Positions 48,084 to 56,234 of a stretch of DNA of 64,000 bases are shown here, piece after piece. The notes below the pieces were generated by a model, which saw only the letters and a program-made list of their open reading frames with translations, did not search any database and had not been told where the DNA came from. Origin of the DNA: Olleya sp. Bg11-27 (GTDB taxonomy: Bacteria > Bacteroidota > Bacteroidia > Flavobacteriales > Flavobacteriaceae). How positions within the stretch are numbered: position 1 is the stretch's first letter; each line of letters starts with the position of its first letter. The stretch spans positions 2,557,001 to 2,621,000 of the forward strand of contig NZ_CP025117.1 of assembly GCF_002831645.1 (NCBI RefSeq). Reading direction: 5' to 3'. The position numbers and the translations under genes were made by a program.

Positions 48084-48116
48084 AAAGCAGCACTTTAAAA
48101 GGTGCTGTTTTTATTT
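48084..48116 (+). terminator. Probable bidirectional terminator
   Basis: A short stem CAGCAC / GTGCTG with a TTTAAAAG loop is followed by TTTTTATTTG between convergent genes. The stem is only 6 bp. Confidence 0.5.
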
Positions 48117-48878
48117 GTAAAATAATTTCCTGATAGCTATAAAAATAAAAATCATTCCAGAATAGCCAACAAAAAAAGGAATGATATGGTCTTTTAATCC
48201 TGAAACTAATAATATAGCTATAATCAATAATTGAAAGCCTAAACCAAAGGTCGAAATACTAGTCATCAACCATTTTGGAAATATTTTTCCATAGGCTGCT
48301 CGTGGATCTAAAAAGTAAATGGTTTTATCAAAACCACCATATAATAGCGTGTATAGTTTAAAAAGAGTATTAACATGACTTTGTTTTTCGCCAGTTAAAG
48401 CTAATGGGGTTTTGGATTCAAAAATGCGACTTGTCGTATCACCATCAAATTTATTTCTTAAAATAACATAATAGTAATTATACAACGTTCCTTGTAATTG
48501 TATTCCTAAAAAGGCTAGTATAGTTAACCAAATAGGAGTCTCTGTGATATACCAAATGGCACTAAAAATAATAGCATTTAATAAAATATCTGCAACCGAG
48601 TCTAAATAGCGTCCCGTATATGAGGGGGTTTGTTTGACTCTAGCCAACTCGCCATCTGCAGCATCAAGTATAGATTTACATATTATAAAGAAAGCAGCGG
48701 TCCAATAATAGCCCATTATAATACAGTAAATAGCAATTAGTCCAGAGACTATAAAAGCTAAGGTTACATGGACTGGTGTAAATTGGGTGTGTTTTAAACG
48801 ATTGGCAATAACTCTGGCAATAGGTCTTCCGTAATCCGAAAGATCAATAAATTTATGCGCTTGTGGTAATTTTGACAT
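48111..48878 (-). CDS. CDP-alcohol phosphatidyltransferase-family protein
   Basis: The 255-residue protein has about six membrane segments and the diagnostic motif DAADGELARVKQ followed by GRYLDSVAD (DGx2ARx8Gx3Dx3D). Enzymes of this family transfer a phosphatidyl or similar group from a CDP-alcohol to an acceptor in the inner membrane. The acceptor cannot be told from the sequence. It is preceded by a 174-base gap. Confidence 0.9.
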   Translation of the reverse strand: MSKLPQAHKFIDLSDYGRPIARVIANRLKHTQFTPVHVTLAFIVSGLIAIYCIIMGYYWTAAFFIICKSILDAADGELARVKQTPSYTGRYLDSVADILLNAIIFSAIWYITETPIWLTILAFLGIQLQGTLYNYYYVILRNKFDGDTTSRIFESKTPLALTGEKQSHVNTLFKLYTLLYGGFDKTIYFLDPRAAYGKIFPKWLMTSISTFGLGFQLLIIAILLVSGLKDHIIPFFVGYSGMIFIFIAIRKLFYK

Positions 48879-49052
48879 GTAAAGTCATAAGATAGATAGG
48901 TGTTGCGGAATATACCAGGTTAATACTATAAATAGAGACTTCCAACTATTATAAAGGCAAAGATAAGACTTTAATAAAAGGTTACTTACTAATTAATTTA
49001 AAGACTGTATGTGGTAGGTCTATTGCAGACGGTTATTAATCTAAATACATAA

Positions 49053-50570
49053 TTAATAATCTATAAGAGAGGGATAATTTAATGAGAAGGTTTCCTTGAA
49101 AATAGCAGGATAGTTCTCATTATATTTTTGGACCCACTCGGGATAATAATACGTGGCTTTTAAAGTATCTCCGTGTAATGTAAATTTAGCAAAGGGTTTT
49201 CCGTTTTCAGGATTTTTTATCGAGTCGTAAGTATCAGCAAGACCACTATCAAAAACGCAGTCCATGTCTTGTGACCAAATAAGTTCTACTTCATTCTCAT
49301 TAATAATTTTGACCGGATATACATAATAACATTGCGCATGTAAACTGTATGTAATTCCTTTGTTTGAAATACTCATTTCATCCCAAGTACTAAATAGTGT
49401 GCATTTGTCAAGATTGGCTAAATAACCACTAAAAACATAACCTTGTTGTTTGATATTACTTGTTTTATCGAAAAAAGAGGTTTTATACCAGTAACCTTCA
49501 ATGGTAACATATGCTTCCTCTTCGTAGTCCATTTCAATAGCCGTTTTTTCGATTATTTCAATGACATCACCATAGTCAAATTTGCCAATTGGATTGCCTT
49601 CAGGTCTATCTCTAATAATCAAACCATTTTTAGCAAATACTTTATATTTTTTAGTTTCTAAAATCTTATGGACGGGACTATAGGTTTTTCCATTCCATTT
49701 AAAAAGGGAATTGCAATCTATAACAAGATCATGCATACCATTTGTTTTGCTTTCTAGAATACCAACGCGGTTAACACTTCTCTTAAAAGTTTCAATGGTT
49801 TCGATATTTATTTTGTTAGTCAGACGTATTTTTAACTCGGAAAAACCATTTACAGTTTTGTTGTAAGTCATTGTTAATAAATCTTTTGTTCCATCGCTGT
49901 TAATATCAAAACCAAGATATTTTTCACTATTTACAACCGATGTCTTATTGATTAGAGCAGTAGAACTAACTTCTTTAATAGCCTCGATTTTTTTGTTTTC
50001 TGTTATTGAAGTTTGTCTAAGATCGTAACCGTCTAATACATAATCGGCTTCCTTATCAGTACACGATAACTCTTTTTTAGTGCTGTAAGAGGGATTTAAA
50101 GACGTTGCAATTGAAAAATGAAGTGTTTTATCTTTCATCTTCATTTCAATCCCATTCCATGCGATTCCTATTTCTTTAGTGCTTCTAAAACGTGTTCCGT
50201 CGTACGTCATTATAAAATAAGAACTACCTTCAGAGCTCACATAACTTGTGCCTGGGGCACTTGTGTGACAGCCATGACGATGTTCTAATAATACGTCTGT
50301 AGCACCATCATTATTAAAATCACCTTGTAGTTGAATGTACAAAAAACGATGTTCGTCAAAATCAATAATAACATGTTCTTTATCATCTATTGTGGCTATT
50401 AATTGATTACTACAATGGTCATCACCTGTTTTTAAGTGATAAGAAATAGACACACTTTGCTGCTTTATAGAATCACTTGTATTCGGGGACGTTTTACTAT
50501 TATTACAAGCTGTAAATAGTAAGGTGATTAATAGTAAATAAAGAGATGTGCAAGGTTTGATTGGATTCAT
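49053..50570 (-). CDS. Lipoprotein with SH3-like domain, function unknown
   Basis: The 505-residue protein has a lipoprotein signal (LYLLLITLLFTAC). A region at about 60-240 has FG-GAP/VCBS-like calcium loops such as LQGDFNNDGATDVLLEHRHG and FDINSDGTKDLLTM. An SH3-like segment (AKNGLIIRDRPEGNPIGKFD, GYWYKTSFF) sits at about 300-380, and a C-terminal domain (KNPENGKPFAKFTLHGDTLK) completes it. The SH3 fold often binds peptidoglycan peptides; here the role is only a guess. Confidence 0.7.
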   Translation of the reverse strand: MNPIKPCTSLYLLLITLLFTACNNSKTSPNTSDSIKQQSVSISYHLKTGDDHCSNQLIATIDDKEHVIIDFDEHRFLYIQLQGDFNNDGATDVLLEHRHGCHTSAPGTSYVSSEGSSYFIMTYDGTRFRSTKEIGIAWNGIEMKMKDKTLHFSIATSLNPSYSTKKELSCTDKEADYVLDGYDLRQTSITENKKIEAIKEVSSTALINKTSVVNSEKYLGFDINSDGTKDLLTMTYNKTVNGFSELKIRLTNKINIETIETFKRSVNRVGILESKTNGMHDLVIDCNSLFKWNGKTYSPVHKILETKKYKVFAKNGLIIRDRPEGNPIGKFDYGDVIEIIEKTAIEMDYEEEAYVTIEGYWYKTSFFDKTSNIKQQGYVFSGYLANLDKCTLFSTWDEMSISNKGITYSLHAQCYYVYPVKIINENEVELIWSQDMDCVFDSGLADTYDSIKNPENGKPFAKFTLHGDTLKATYYYPEWVQKYNENYPAIFKETFSLNYPSLIDY

Positions 50571-50613
50571 TATTTTAGAATAGAGACGTAAGAATGATTT
50601 ATTTTAAAGTGAA

Positions 50614-51615
50614 TTAACTGATTATTTTTTTGAATTGTTTCGCTATTGTTTTCAAATAAGGAACCCCTTCTACATTGTCTAACATAAATTGAGGAATACT
50701 TGAAAGTCCCATTTTACCAGCTAGAATACCAGTTGTAATGGATGCTATTGAGTCTACGTCACCTCCTAGTTTAACAGAATGTTTTAAAGCATCAAATGGG
50801 GATGTGCTTATTTTTAAAACATATAATACGCATCCCGCAGTAAATTTAGAGTCCGAAGGAACGCCTTTAATTCCTGGTAAAAAATAGGGGGCTGTAATGG
50901 GTTGCGCTCCACAAAGGATGGAGTAGTCGTTTTCAGTTAATGGTTTTTCAATATCAATAAGGTTGACCTCATTTAAATACTCGGAATACTCACTATTTAC
51001 TTTTACTTTTTCCAAACAATAGTCTATTATTTTTTTAGGATCATTATTTTTTATTAAAAGATAATGGGCTGCATGAGAAATACATTGACTAGAAATTATT
51101 GCATTTTCATTTGGGTGTGTTGCGTTTGCATTAATTTCTGAATAGTGATTAATTAATTTTTCATTTATAAGTCCAAGCGGAACAGCACGCATAGCAGGTG
51201 CATTACCCGGATTTATTCTGTGTCGTTGAAAGTCTCGTACTTCTTCAATAGTTTTTTCTTTAGAATAGTACCATCTCATGGATCCATGTCCATTTCTTCC
51301 AAATCCTTTTAATTGTATTCCTTTGTCATATTCTTCTTGCCATTTTTTAACAAGAAGTACTTCCGTAAATGGTTCTGAAGAGAGTAGGGCATGTATAACT
51401 CCTATCGTCATTTCTGTGTCATCAGTATAATCCCAAGCCGTGTAGTTTTCTGTGAATAGTTTTAGTTTGTCACTTGGTACTTTAATCTTATTTCGAGCAT
51501 TTACAAATGCTTTAAAATTAACATGTTTAGATATCCAATCTCTGTCCTGAAATTCTACACCAGCACCAAATGCATCACCTATTGCAGTGCCTAATAAAAG
51601 TGATTCAATGTCCAT
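50614..51615 (-). CDS. ADP-ribosylglycohydrolase-family protein
   Basis: The 333-residue protein has the family start LLLGTAIGDAFGAGVEFQ, the magnesium motif WDYTDDTEMTIGVIHALL, and a C-terminal KLGGDVDSIASITTGILAG (GGDxDS/T). Members hydrolyse ADP-ribose from protein arginine, or other ADP-ribosyl compounds. The cytosolic enzyme lies just before the accessory region and may be core or acquired. Confidence 0.88.
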   Translation of the reverse strand: MDIESLLLGTAIGDAFGAGVEFQDRDWISKHVNFKAFVNARNKIKVPSDKLKLFTENYTAWDYTDDTEMTIGVIHALLSSEPFTEVLLVKKWQEEYDKGIQLKGFGRNGHGSMRWYYSKEKTIEEVRDFQRHRINPGNAPAMRAVPLGLINEKLINHYSEINANATHPNENAIISSQCISHAAHYLLIKNNDPKKIIDYCLEKVKVNSEYSEYLNEVNLIDIEKPLTENDYSILCGAQPITAPYFLPGIKGVPSDSKFTAGCVLYVLKISTSPFDALKHSVKLGGDVDSIASITTGILAGKMGLSSIPQFMLDNVEGVPYLKTIAKQFKKIIS

Positions 51616-51746
51616 AGTTTAAATAGTGTGTAAGCTTGTTTGTTGTAGTTGGTAAGATAGATGTGTGTTTATTTGTGCTTCTAATTTTTGCAAACATTTT
51701 AAGCATTACAATCTATGATTTTATTTAAAATTAGAACATTCTATAT

Positions 51747-52259
51747 TTAATTATCGTATTCTATCTGCTCTGTTATCTTATTTTTTTTATAAATGACATC
51801 TTTGACTAGGTTTCCAGATTTTTCATCAAAATAGCTGATCATTTTTAATCTATTATTTCGACCATAAAATTCCGTTGTATTATTTCTGCCATTTTTTTGA
51901 GTATGTACCGTTTTTAAGTTGCCATTTTTTCTATAAAAGTAATAGTTAACATCATAAAAAGCACCGTTATAATCTATACCTTCATGGCTATACTTTGCTG
52001 TATATGTACCTTCTTTTACGAGTTGATTGTTAGTATTATAAATAAAATAATATGTATTGTTTTTAGGTTTTATTAATTTATAATGAATTTCTAATCTTGG
52101 TTTACTACAAGGTCTATGGCTCATTAATTCTAACTTTTCAAAAACCAATGGATCATTTTGGAAAACAATTAAGGTGTCTTTTGTTTGAGAAAAACTAGGG
52201 TGTGATCCAATAAAAAATAAGAGTAATAGTATCGTTTTTATAAAAGAATTAGAATGCAT
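51747..52259 (-). CDS. Secreted protein with MORN/YwqK-like repeats
   Basis: The 170-residue protein has a signal peptide ending at PSFSQ (about residue 25). The second half carries short repeats of MORN/YwqK type, such as YFYRKNGNLKTVHTQKNG and YFDEKSGNLVKDVIYKKN. Such beta-hairpin repeats occur in surface and antitoxin-like proteins of Bacteroidetes. It is the last ordinary gene before the accessory array. Confidence 0.65.
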   Translation of the reverse strand: MHSNSFIKTILLLLFFIGSHPSFSQTKDTLIVFQNDPLVFEKLELMSHRPCSKPRLEIHYKLIKPKNNTYYFIYNTNNQLVKEGTYTAKYSHEGIDYNGAFYDVNYYFYRKNGNLKTVHTQKNGRNNTTEFYGRNNRLKMISYFDEKSGNLVKDVIYKKNKITEQIEYDN

Positions 52260-53048
52260 TAAACGGAGTATTAATAGTTGTTTTTAACTTTTATAATTAG
52301 CTATTTCCTTTTATGTAATAATAGCCTGAAAGGTTCATTTTTACTTTTGTTTGGTCAAGTATATTCCAATCTTTTGATTATGATTTATACAGAAACTAAA
52401 AGTAGTCAACTTTGGATTAAGTACCAAAAAGGTGATCGTTATAACTTTTATGTTTGTCACATAGCATTTCTATTACAGTTTTTAGCAGTTTGAATTGTAA
52501 TTTAAATGAAAAAGCATAAATTTTATTTTAGAAAAATAAGATCGTAAAATACAGTATAACTAAAACGCTTTTGTGCTCTTAAAAGAAGATTTTATCTAAG
52601 AGCATTGACAAAGTTTTTTATAGTTTTAAAGTCATTATATCTAGACTTTTTTTTTTTGATAATTAAAAGATTTTAATGATATACGGAGTTGGCAGTAGTT
52701 ATTACATTTTATACGCCAAAACTTTTAAATGTATATCTTTTAATTCCTTTTCCGCTATGTTAAATTTTCTCATAACTTTTGGTATTATAACTTCCTTTTG
52801 CACATCCCAATATTTTTCGCTCATAATTTCATTATAAATTTCTAGTTACCGTTTAAGGAACATCTATGCAAAAAGTAAAAAGCTAGACGAATGGTTAAGA
52901 ATTAAGTGAAGCGAAACACGAATTTAAGAAACAAAAATAGAATACATGAGTAAATCGATTACGTTATTGTATTTGGCACGATTGAAAGAAACGATAACGT
53001 AAGCGCAAAAACGGGATTCAATTAGGTGTAGAGATTGGATTAGATTAT
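52260..53048. other. Degraded intergenic region at the edge of the accessory array
   Basis: This stretch of almost 800 bases has no convincing long gene. It includes a hairpin TGCTCTTA / TAAGAGCA (about 52573-52603), a right-end cassette border resembling the others (ATATACGGAGTTGGCA ending near 52697), and a 40-codon minus-strand frame listed separately. A plus-strand frame at 52278-52493 has no family resemblance. Confidence 0.5.
52702..52824 (-). CDS. Possible 40-residue gene or gene remnant
   Basis: The frame reads MSEKYWDVQKEVIIPKVM, then KFNIAEKELKDIHLKVLAY, with lysine/glutamate-rich helical character and coding-like codons. It ends 5 bases after a GTTGGCA cassette-type border. It is open seven codons upstream of the ATG. 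It may be the tail of a lost cassette gene. Recognition is none. Confidence 0.3.
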   Translation of the reverse strand: MSEKYWDVQKEVIIPKVMRKFNIAEKELKDIHLKVLAYKM

Positions 53049-53097
53049 GGTGGGAGAGGCGCACTCCGACTATTTTAGTCGGAGCCGTTTACTCGAT
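53049..53097 (+). mobile_element. 3'-end fragment of the group II intron (domain VI)
   Basis: The 49 bases are nearly identical to the last 49 bases of the two larger introns in this window: GGTGGGAGAGGCGCACTCC, an 8-bp hairpin CTCCGACT / AGTCGGAG, and TTTACTCGAT. The upstream 5' part has no visible match, so this is a truncated copy. It lies directly downstream of the gene at 53103. Confidence 0.75.
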
Positions 53098-53102
53098 TAT
53101 CA

Positions 53103-53813
53103 TTAGTTATTTCTTTCAATTATTTTTGATAAATATTCTTCAAATATACCAACACAAGTTTGGTCTCTTATTTCTATTGTTTCATTTCCATACGATAAAT
53201 AGTAATAAGTTACTGGTGTACATCTTCTCATTGCTGAATTTAATAATCGTAATTTTTTTTCAAATTTTATTAAATTATCAAGGTCTCTTTTATCGAGTTT
53301 AATTTCTTTTTTTTCTTTAATTTTTTTTCCATTTCGTTCTTCAACATATTTATATTTTAAGATAGCACCATTTTTATTAGGAATAATTTTAATTTCTGTA
53401 TCTGTAAACACAAAACAACTACCTCCAGACAATTTTAATTTCCAATTCTTATTTTCCTCCAGACTTTTTTCAATAAAGGTCTCAATTTCATAATCTTTCA
53501 TTTTCTCAATACATAAATACAGTTTTTGAGTTTTAGGTATAATAAAAAAAGTAGTATCAGTTTTCTGGTTATAAATATTATTATATTCAATTTTGACTTC
53601 ATTTTCAGAAGTTTGAAACCTGAATAAATCAAATTTGGATTTAGTAGTCTGACTAATAACTTTGTGTTTAGTCAATATTTCAAATTTAACCTCTGAAATA
53701 TCTCTATTCGAGTCCCTATCATTAATGCAGTCATATGTGATTAATTCAATTGTATTTTGACAAAATATTGAATTACTGCAAAGAAGTATTAGTATTAACA
53801 GGATTTTCTTCAT
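53103..53813 (-). CDS. Secreted hypothetical protein (cassette gene 1)
   Basis: From the ATG at 53813 the protein has 236 residues; a TTG 12 bases upstream lies within the cassette border and is rejected. A signal peptide (ILLILILLCSNSIFCQ) is followed by a lysine-rich, beta-rich domain with NTIELITYDCINDRD, KLSGGSCFVFTDTEIKI, a KYKYVEERNGKKIKEKKE loop and LRLLNSAMRRCTPVTYYYL. Four cysteines may form disulphides. No family recognised. Border GTTGCCA precedes the start by 7 bases on the minus strand. Confidence 0.6.
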   Translation of the reverse strand: MKKILLILILLCSNSIFCQNTIELITYDCINDRDSNRDISEVKFEILTKHKVISQTTKSKFDLFRFQTSENEVKIEYNNIYNQKTDTTFFIIPKTQKLYLCIEKMKDYEIETFIEKSLEENKNWKLKLSGGSCFVFTDTEIKIIPNKNGAILKYKYVEERNGKKIKEKKEIKLDKRDLDNLIKFEKKLRLLNSAMRRCTPVTYYYLSYGNETIEIRDQTCVGIFEEYLSKIIERNN

Positions 53814-53819
53814 AATTAA

Positions 53820-54238
53820 TGGCAACGTGTTCCTTTAGTTTGTAATAAATATCTTTATATAGAGAAAGAGGAGAACTATAACGTGTTTTAGAATTATAGA
53901 TCCATCACACGTACCAGTCCCCTTTGTCTATACAAGTTGCTAAGAACCATTTGGAATACTAGACGTATAATTTCCTAAAAAGAAAGTAGTTAAAGCAGCA
54001 TTTTTATTAACTCTAATTGTAAAAATATAAAAAATTATGATGAAGTAGTTGGAATTGATGTCTCAAAAAGGACAATTGATGCTTATTGTTATCACGCTCA
54101 AGTACACCGTGAGCGGTATTGTGTATGATTAGTGGCGTGTTTAAGTAATTAATTTAGTAAATAAAAACCGAATAGAAAATCTGGGAGGGTTTTCGTAAGC
54201 AAGCCAGAACTAGCCATTAATTATAAACGTTGTTAGCA
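53820..54238 (-). repeat. Cassette recombination-like site 1, interrupted by an IS110 derivative
   Basis: The left border TGGCAAC (53820-53826) is followed by the IS derivative (53827-54113) and then the rest of an imperfect palindrome: GGTATTGTGTATGATTAGTG on the left and AGCCATTAATTATAAACG on the right, closing with GTTGTTAGCA (54229-54238). The two halves are similar inverted copies. This copy has no intron and serves as the empty site for intron copy 2. The stop codon of the next gene (54233-54235) lies inside the border. Confidence 0.65.
53824..54113 (+). mobile_element. Internally deleted IS110-family derivative A
   Basis: This 290-base segment matches the 5' part of the complete IS110 element at 61526 onward: left end AACGTGTTCCTTTAG, the whole non-coding leader, and the first 29 codons of the transposase frame, ending ACACCGTGAG. 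The start codon is ATA instead of ATG, so nothing is made from it. The rest of the transposase is missing, and the junction is identical to derivative B. Confidence 0.85.
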
Positions 54239-54739
54239 TACGTTATTTATTCGTTCTCTTAATTGTTCAAGTTCAGTTATAATATTTTCATTTTTAATCA
54301 ATTCAGAATGTTCAGTTACTTTTTTTGTTGTTTTTCTCCAAAATGGATACAAAAAAAGCATTGAACTTGTTCCTAAATTTCTATAAGATTCATTTTTTTT
54401 CTGGATTTCATAAACATTTTTAAAATTCACTTTTCCTTTATAAAATTCAGTTCTTTTCATTTTTGCGGTAAAAAAATCTAACAAACGATTTAATCCTTCA
54501 GATATTTCTTGTCCGTATTGTTTCCCATAATGAATATGACTAATTCCATATCCAACAATTAATTCAGCGTTTCCAATATCAAATTCAAACCAAACAGATG
54601 ATTCCTCTTTTTCTTTTGAATAAATCGTTATATGAAAGCAATCTTCATATTCTATTGATTCATTATAGTTATCCGAAAAATGATTGTTTAGAAACCTTTT
54701 AATATCTTCAAAAATAATTCTGCTTTTTTCTATTTCCAA
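54233..54739 (-). CDS. Hypothetical protein (cassette gene 2)
   Basis: The 168-residue soluble protein is alpha/beta with FEDIKRFLNNHFSDNY, HITIYSKEKEESSVWFEF, ELIVGYGISHIHYGK and EGLNRLLDFFTAKMKR. This general pattern recalls small SUKH/immunity-like proteins, but I do not recognise the family. It has no signal peptide. The border CCGTTAGCATACATT lies about 50 bases upstream, and its stop codon is inside border GTTAGCA. Confidence 0.6.
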   Translation of the reverse strand: MEIEKSRIIFEDIKRFLNNHFSDNYNESIEYEDCFHITIYSKEKEESSVWFEFDIGNAELIVGYGISHIHYGKQYGQEISEGLNRLLDFFTAKMKRTEFYKGKVNFKNVYEIQKKNESYRNLGTSSMLFLYPFWRKTTKKVTEHSELIKNENIITELEQLRERINNVC

Positions 54740-54789
54740 TTTGATTACTAATTCAATTTTCGTTATCGATTGTGTTTCGTTCTAATGTA

Positions 54790-54917
54790 TGCTAACGGTT
54801 TTGTGTATGGAAAGTTGCGTTTTTGTGTGCAAGGATTTTCCGAAGGAAAATCAGACGTAACAAAAATGCAACGACCTTTGGTTAAGCACTAATTTAGCAA
54901 TTTTTTATAAACGTTGC
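54790..54917 (-). repeat. Cassette recombination-like site 2 (intron inserted at its end)
   Basis: The left border TGCTAAC (54790-54796) with GGTTTTGTGTATGGAAAG is matched in inverted form by TTAGCAATTTTTTATAAACG (54894-54913). The site then stops at GTTGC, where a group II intron begins, and resumes after it as TAGCAAATCG (from 55630). Confidence 0.65.
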
Positions 54918-55629
54918 GTGTGCCCAGCATGGGCATCTTTTAATTTACGTAAAGGTAAATAATTAATGTAGAGGGTGCAAGTCCCTTATGCGCAGGAGTA
55001 ACCCTTCGGCTACGCTCAGGACAGGCTTATTGAAGCATTAGTAAGTCGCAAGGGGGAAAACCGTGAGGTTTTATCTGAAGGCTATTTGCGATTGCTTAAT
55101 GAGCAAATACCACTATAAAAGGTGGTACTGATACTGCGGTTACACTTAGCATAAACTAAACAGGAATCGTATACAGAGGCATAATTATTTGGGTAAGCAA
55201 GCATAGCATTGTAACGCCCAACGATTACCAAAAGGGTAATTATGTAGATACGGCAGTGATTGAGAGAAAGAAGATGCCATTACCTGGGGCGGTCTCCAAA
55301 GTTACGAGTTAGCTATATGGAGAAGTCAGCAGAAGTCATAGTACTTATAGGATGCGAGTTGGGAAAACCCCATAGGTCTCACAAGTAAGGAAGGAGGGAG
55401 CGTAATGCTCTTAAAAATGCGCATAGGAGCACTAGTGGTAGCCTATGCCTAAATTAGAAGATAGTGTCAAGGGAGAAAAGCCCTTTGGCGTGATGATTTA
55501 CGAACCGCCGTATACGTTCCTGAGTGCTATTGCTAGTAGCAATAGATACGAAAGGACTAACGCAGTTGCGTATGTACGGTGGTGTGAGAGGCGCACTCCG
55601 GCTATTTTAGTCGGAGCCGTCTACTCGAT
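54918..55629 (+). mobile_element. ORF-less group II intron, copy 1 (712 nt)
   Basis: It starts GTGTGCCCAGCATGGGC (GUGYG) with GGTGCAAGTCCC nearby and ends CTACTCGAT (AY). Domain V strands ACCGCCGTATACG (55504-55516) and CGTATGTACGGTGGT (55569-55583) pair as expected, and the domain VI hairpin is CTCCGGCT / AGTCGGAG. No reverse transcriptase is encoded: domain IV, where it would lie, holds only about 150-200 bases. The short frames across it are translations of structured RNA. Mobility would need a protein from elsewhere. Class assignment is not certain. Confidence 0.85.
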
Positions 55630-55643
55630 TAGCAAATCGTTTT

Positions 55644-56186
55644 TTATTTTCTACTAAATATTTCAGTTCCACCTGAACCGAAAATTCCAAAATGTTTCTC
55701 ATTTGGTGAAAATCCATAGGTCAACGTGAAATTCTCAAGTCTTTCGAGTTTGATTAATTTAAAATTTTTCCAATATTCAGGTTCTGTCTGTCTCTCTTTT
55801 AAGTTTCTCAATCCAACAATCTGTTCACCAATTCCAGGGTGAAATGAGTCCAGATTCCAATTGTCAGAAGTTATATGATTTCCGTTTCCGCCTCTTAATC
55901 CAAACACTTTTATTCTCTGATTTAATTCCTCTATTTCAAATTCAAGATTGTCAGCTGAAAATTTATTCATTGCAGAATTATTTTCATCTCTGTTCCTAAT
56001 CTCTCTTTCTCCATTTATAGGATTAGAAATTGAATATCCATCTGAAGAAAGTAAAAATACCTTATTGTCATTTGTCCAACCTCCTGCAATAATTCCAGAA
56101 GCCGAAATTACAATTCGATTTCCCCAAGGTTCTTGAGGAATTGTCAAATGATTAAATATTTCGTTTTTATTTTTTTTGAATAGCAT
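55644..56186 (-). CDS. Hypothetical protein (cassette gene 3)
   Basis: From the ATG at 56186 the protein has 180 residues. A TTG 21 bases upstream falls in the cassette border GTTGGCA. Visible blocks are ISASGIIAGGWTNDNKVFLL, DGYSISNPINGEREIRNRD and LTYGFSPNEKHFGIFGSG, beta-rich and glycine-rich, reminiscent of a small propeller or immunity-like protein. No signal peptide and no recognised family. It is the only gene with the intron between it and its neighbour downstream. Confidence 0.6.
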   Translation of the reverse strand: MLFKKNKNEIFNHLTIPQEPWGNRIVISASGIIAGGWTNDNKVFLLSSDGYSISNPINGEREIRNRDENNSAMNKFSADNLEFEIEELNQRIKVFGLRGGNGNHITSDNWNLDSFHPGIGEQIVGLRNLKERQTEPEYWKNFKLIKLERLENFTLTYGFSPNEKHFGIFGSGGTEIFSRK

Positions 56187-56200
56187 TGTTTCTCTAATGT

Positions 56201-56234
56201 TTGCCAACGGTCTTGTATAAAAATAGTGGCGGAT
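56201..56234 (-). repeat. Half of a cassette recombination-like site (site 3)
   Basis: TTGCCAACGGTCTTGTATAA, followed by AAATAGTGGCGG, matches the left half of the other sites. The right half is absent and the next gene's stop codon follows directly. The site appears to be truncated by a deletion that joined two cassettes. Confidence 0.6.

Noticed and set aside
52278-52493. 71-codon plus-strand frame
   Set aside because: No family resemblance, no ribosome-binding context, and it lies in a degraded region.
54918-55629. Assigning the introns to group IIC (the known attC-targeting class)
   Set aside because: The 5' end GTGTGCCCAGCATGG and the ACCGCCGTA type of domain V look like other bacterial classes; only the insertion site agrees.
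55445-55657. A 70-codon frame containing EPPYT and YVRWCERR, and its twin at 58044-58277
   Set aside because: These are translations of group II intron domains V and VI, a frequent mis-annotation. There is no ribosome-binding context and no protein family.
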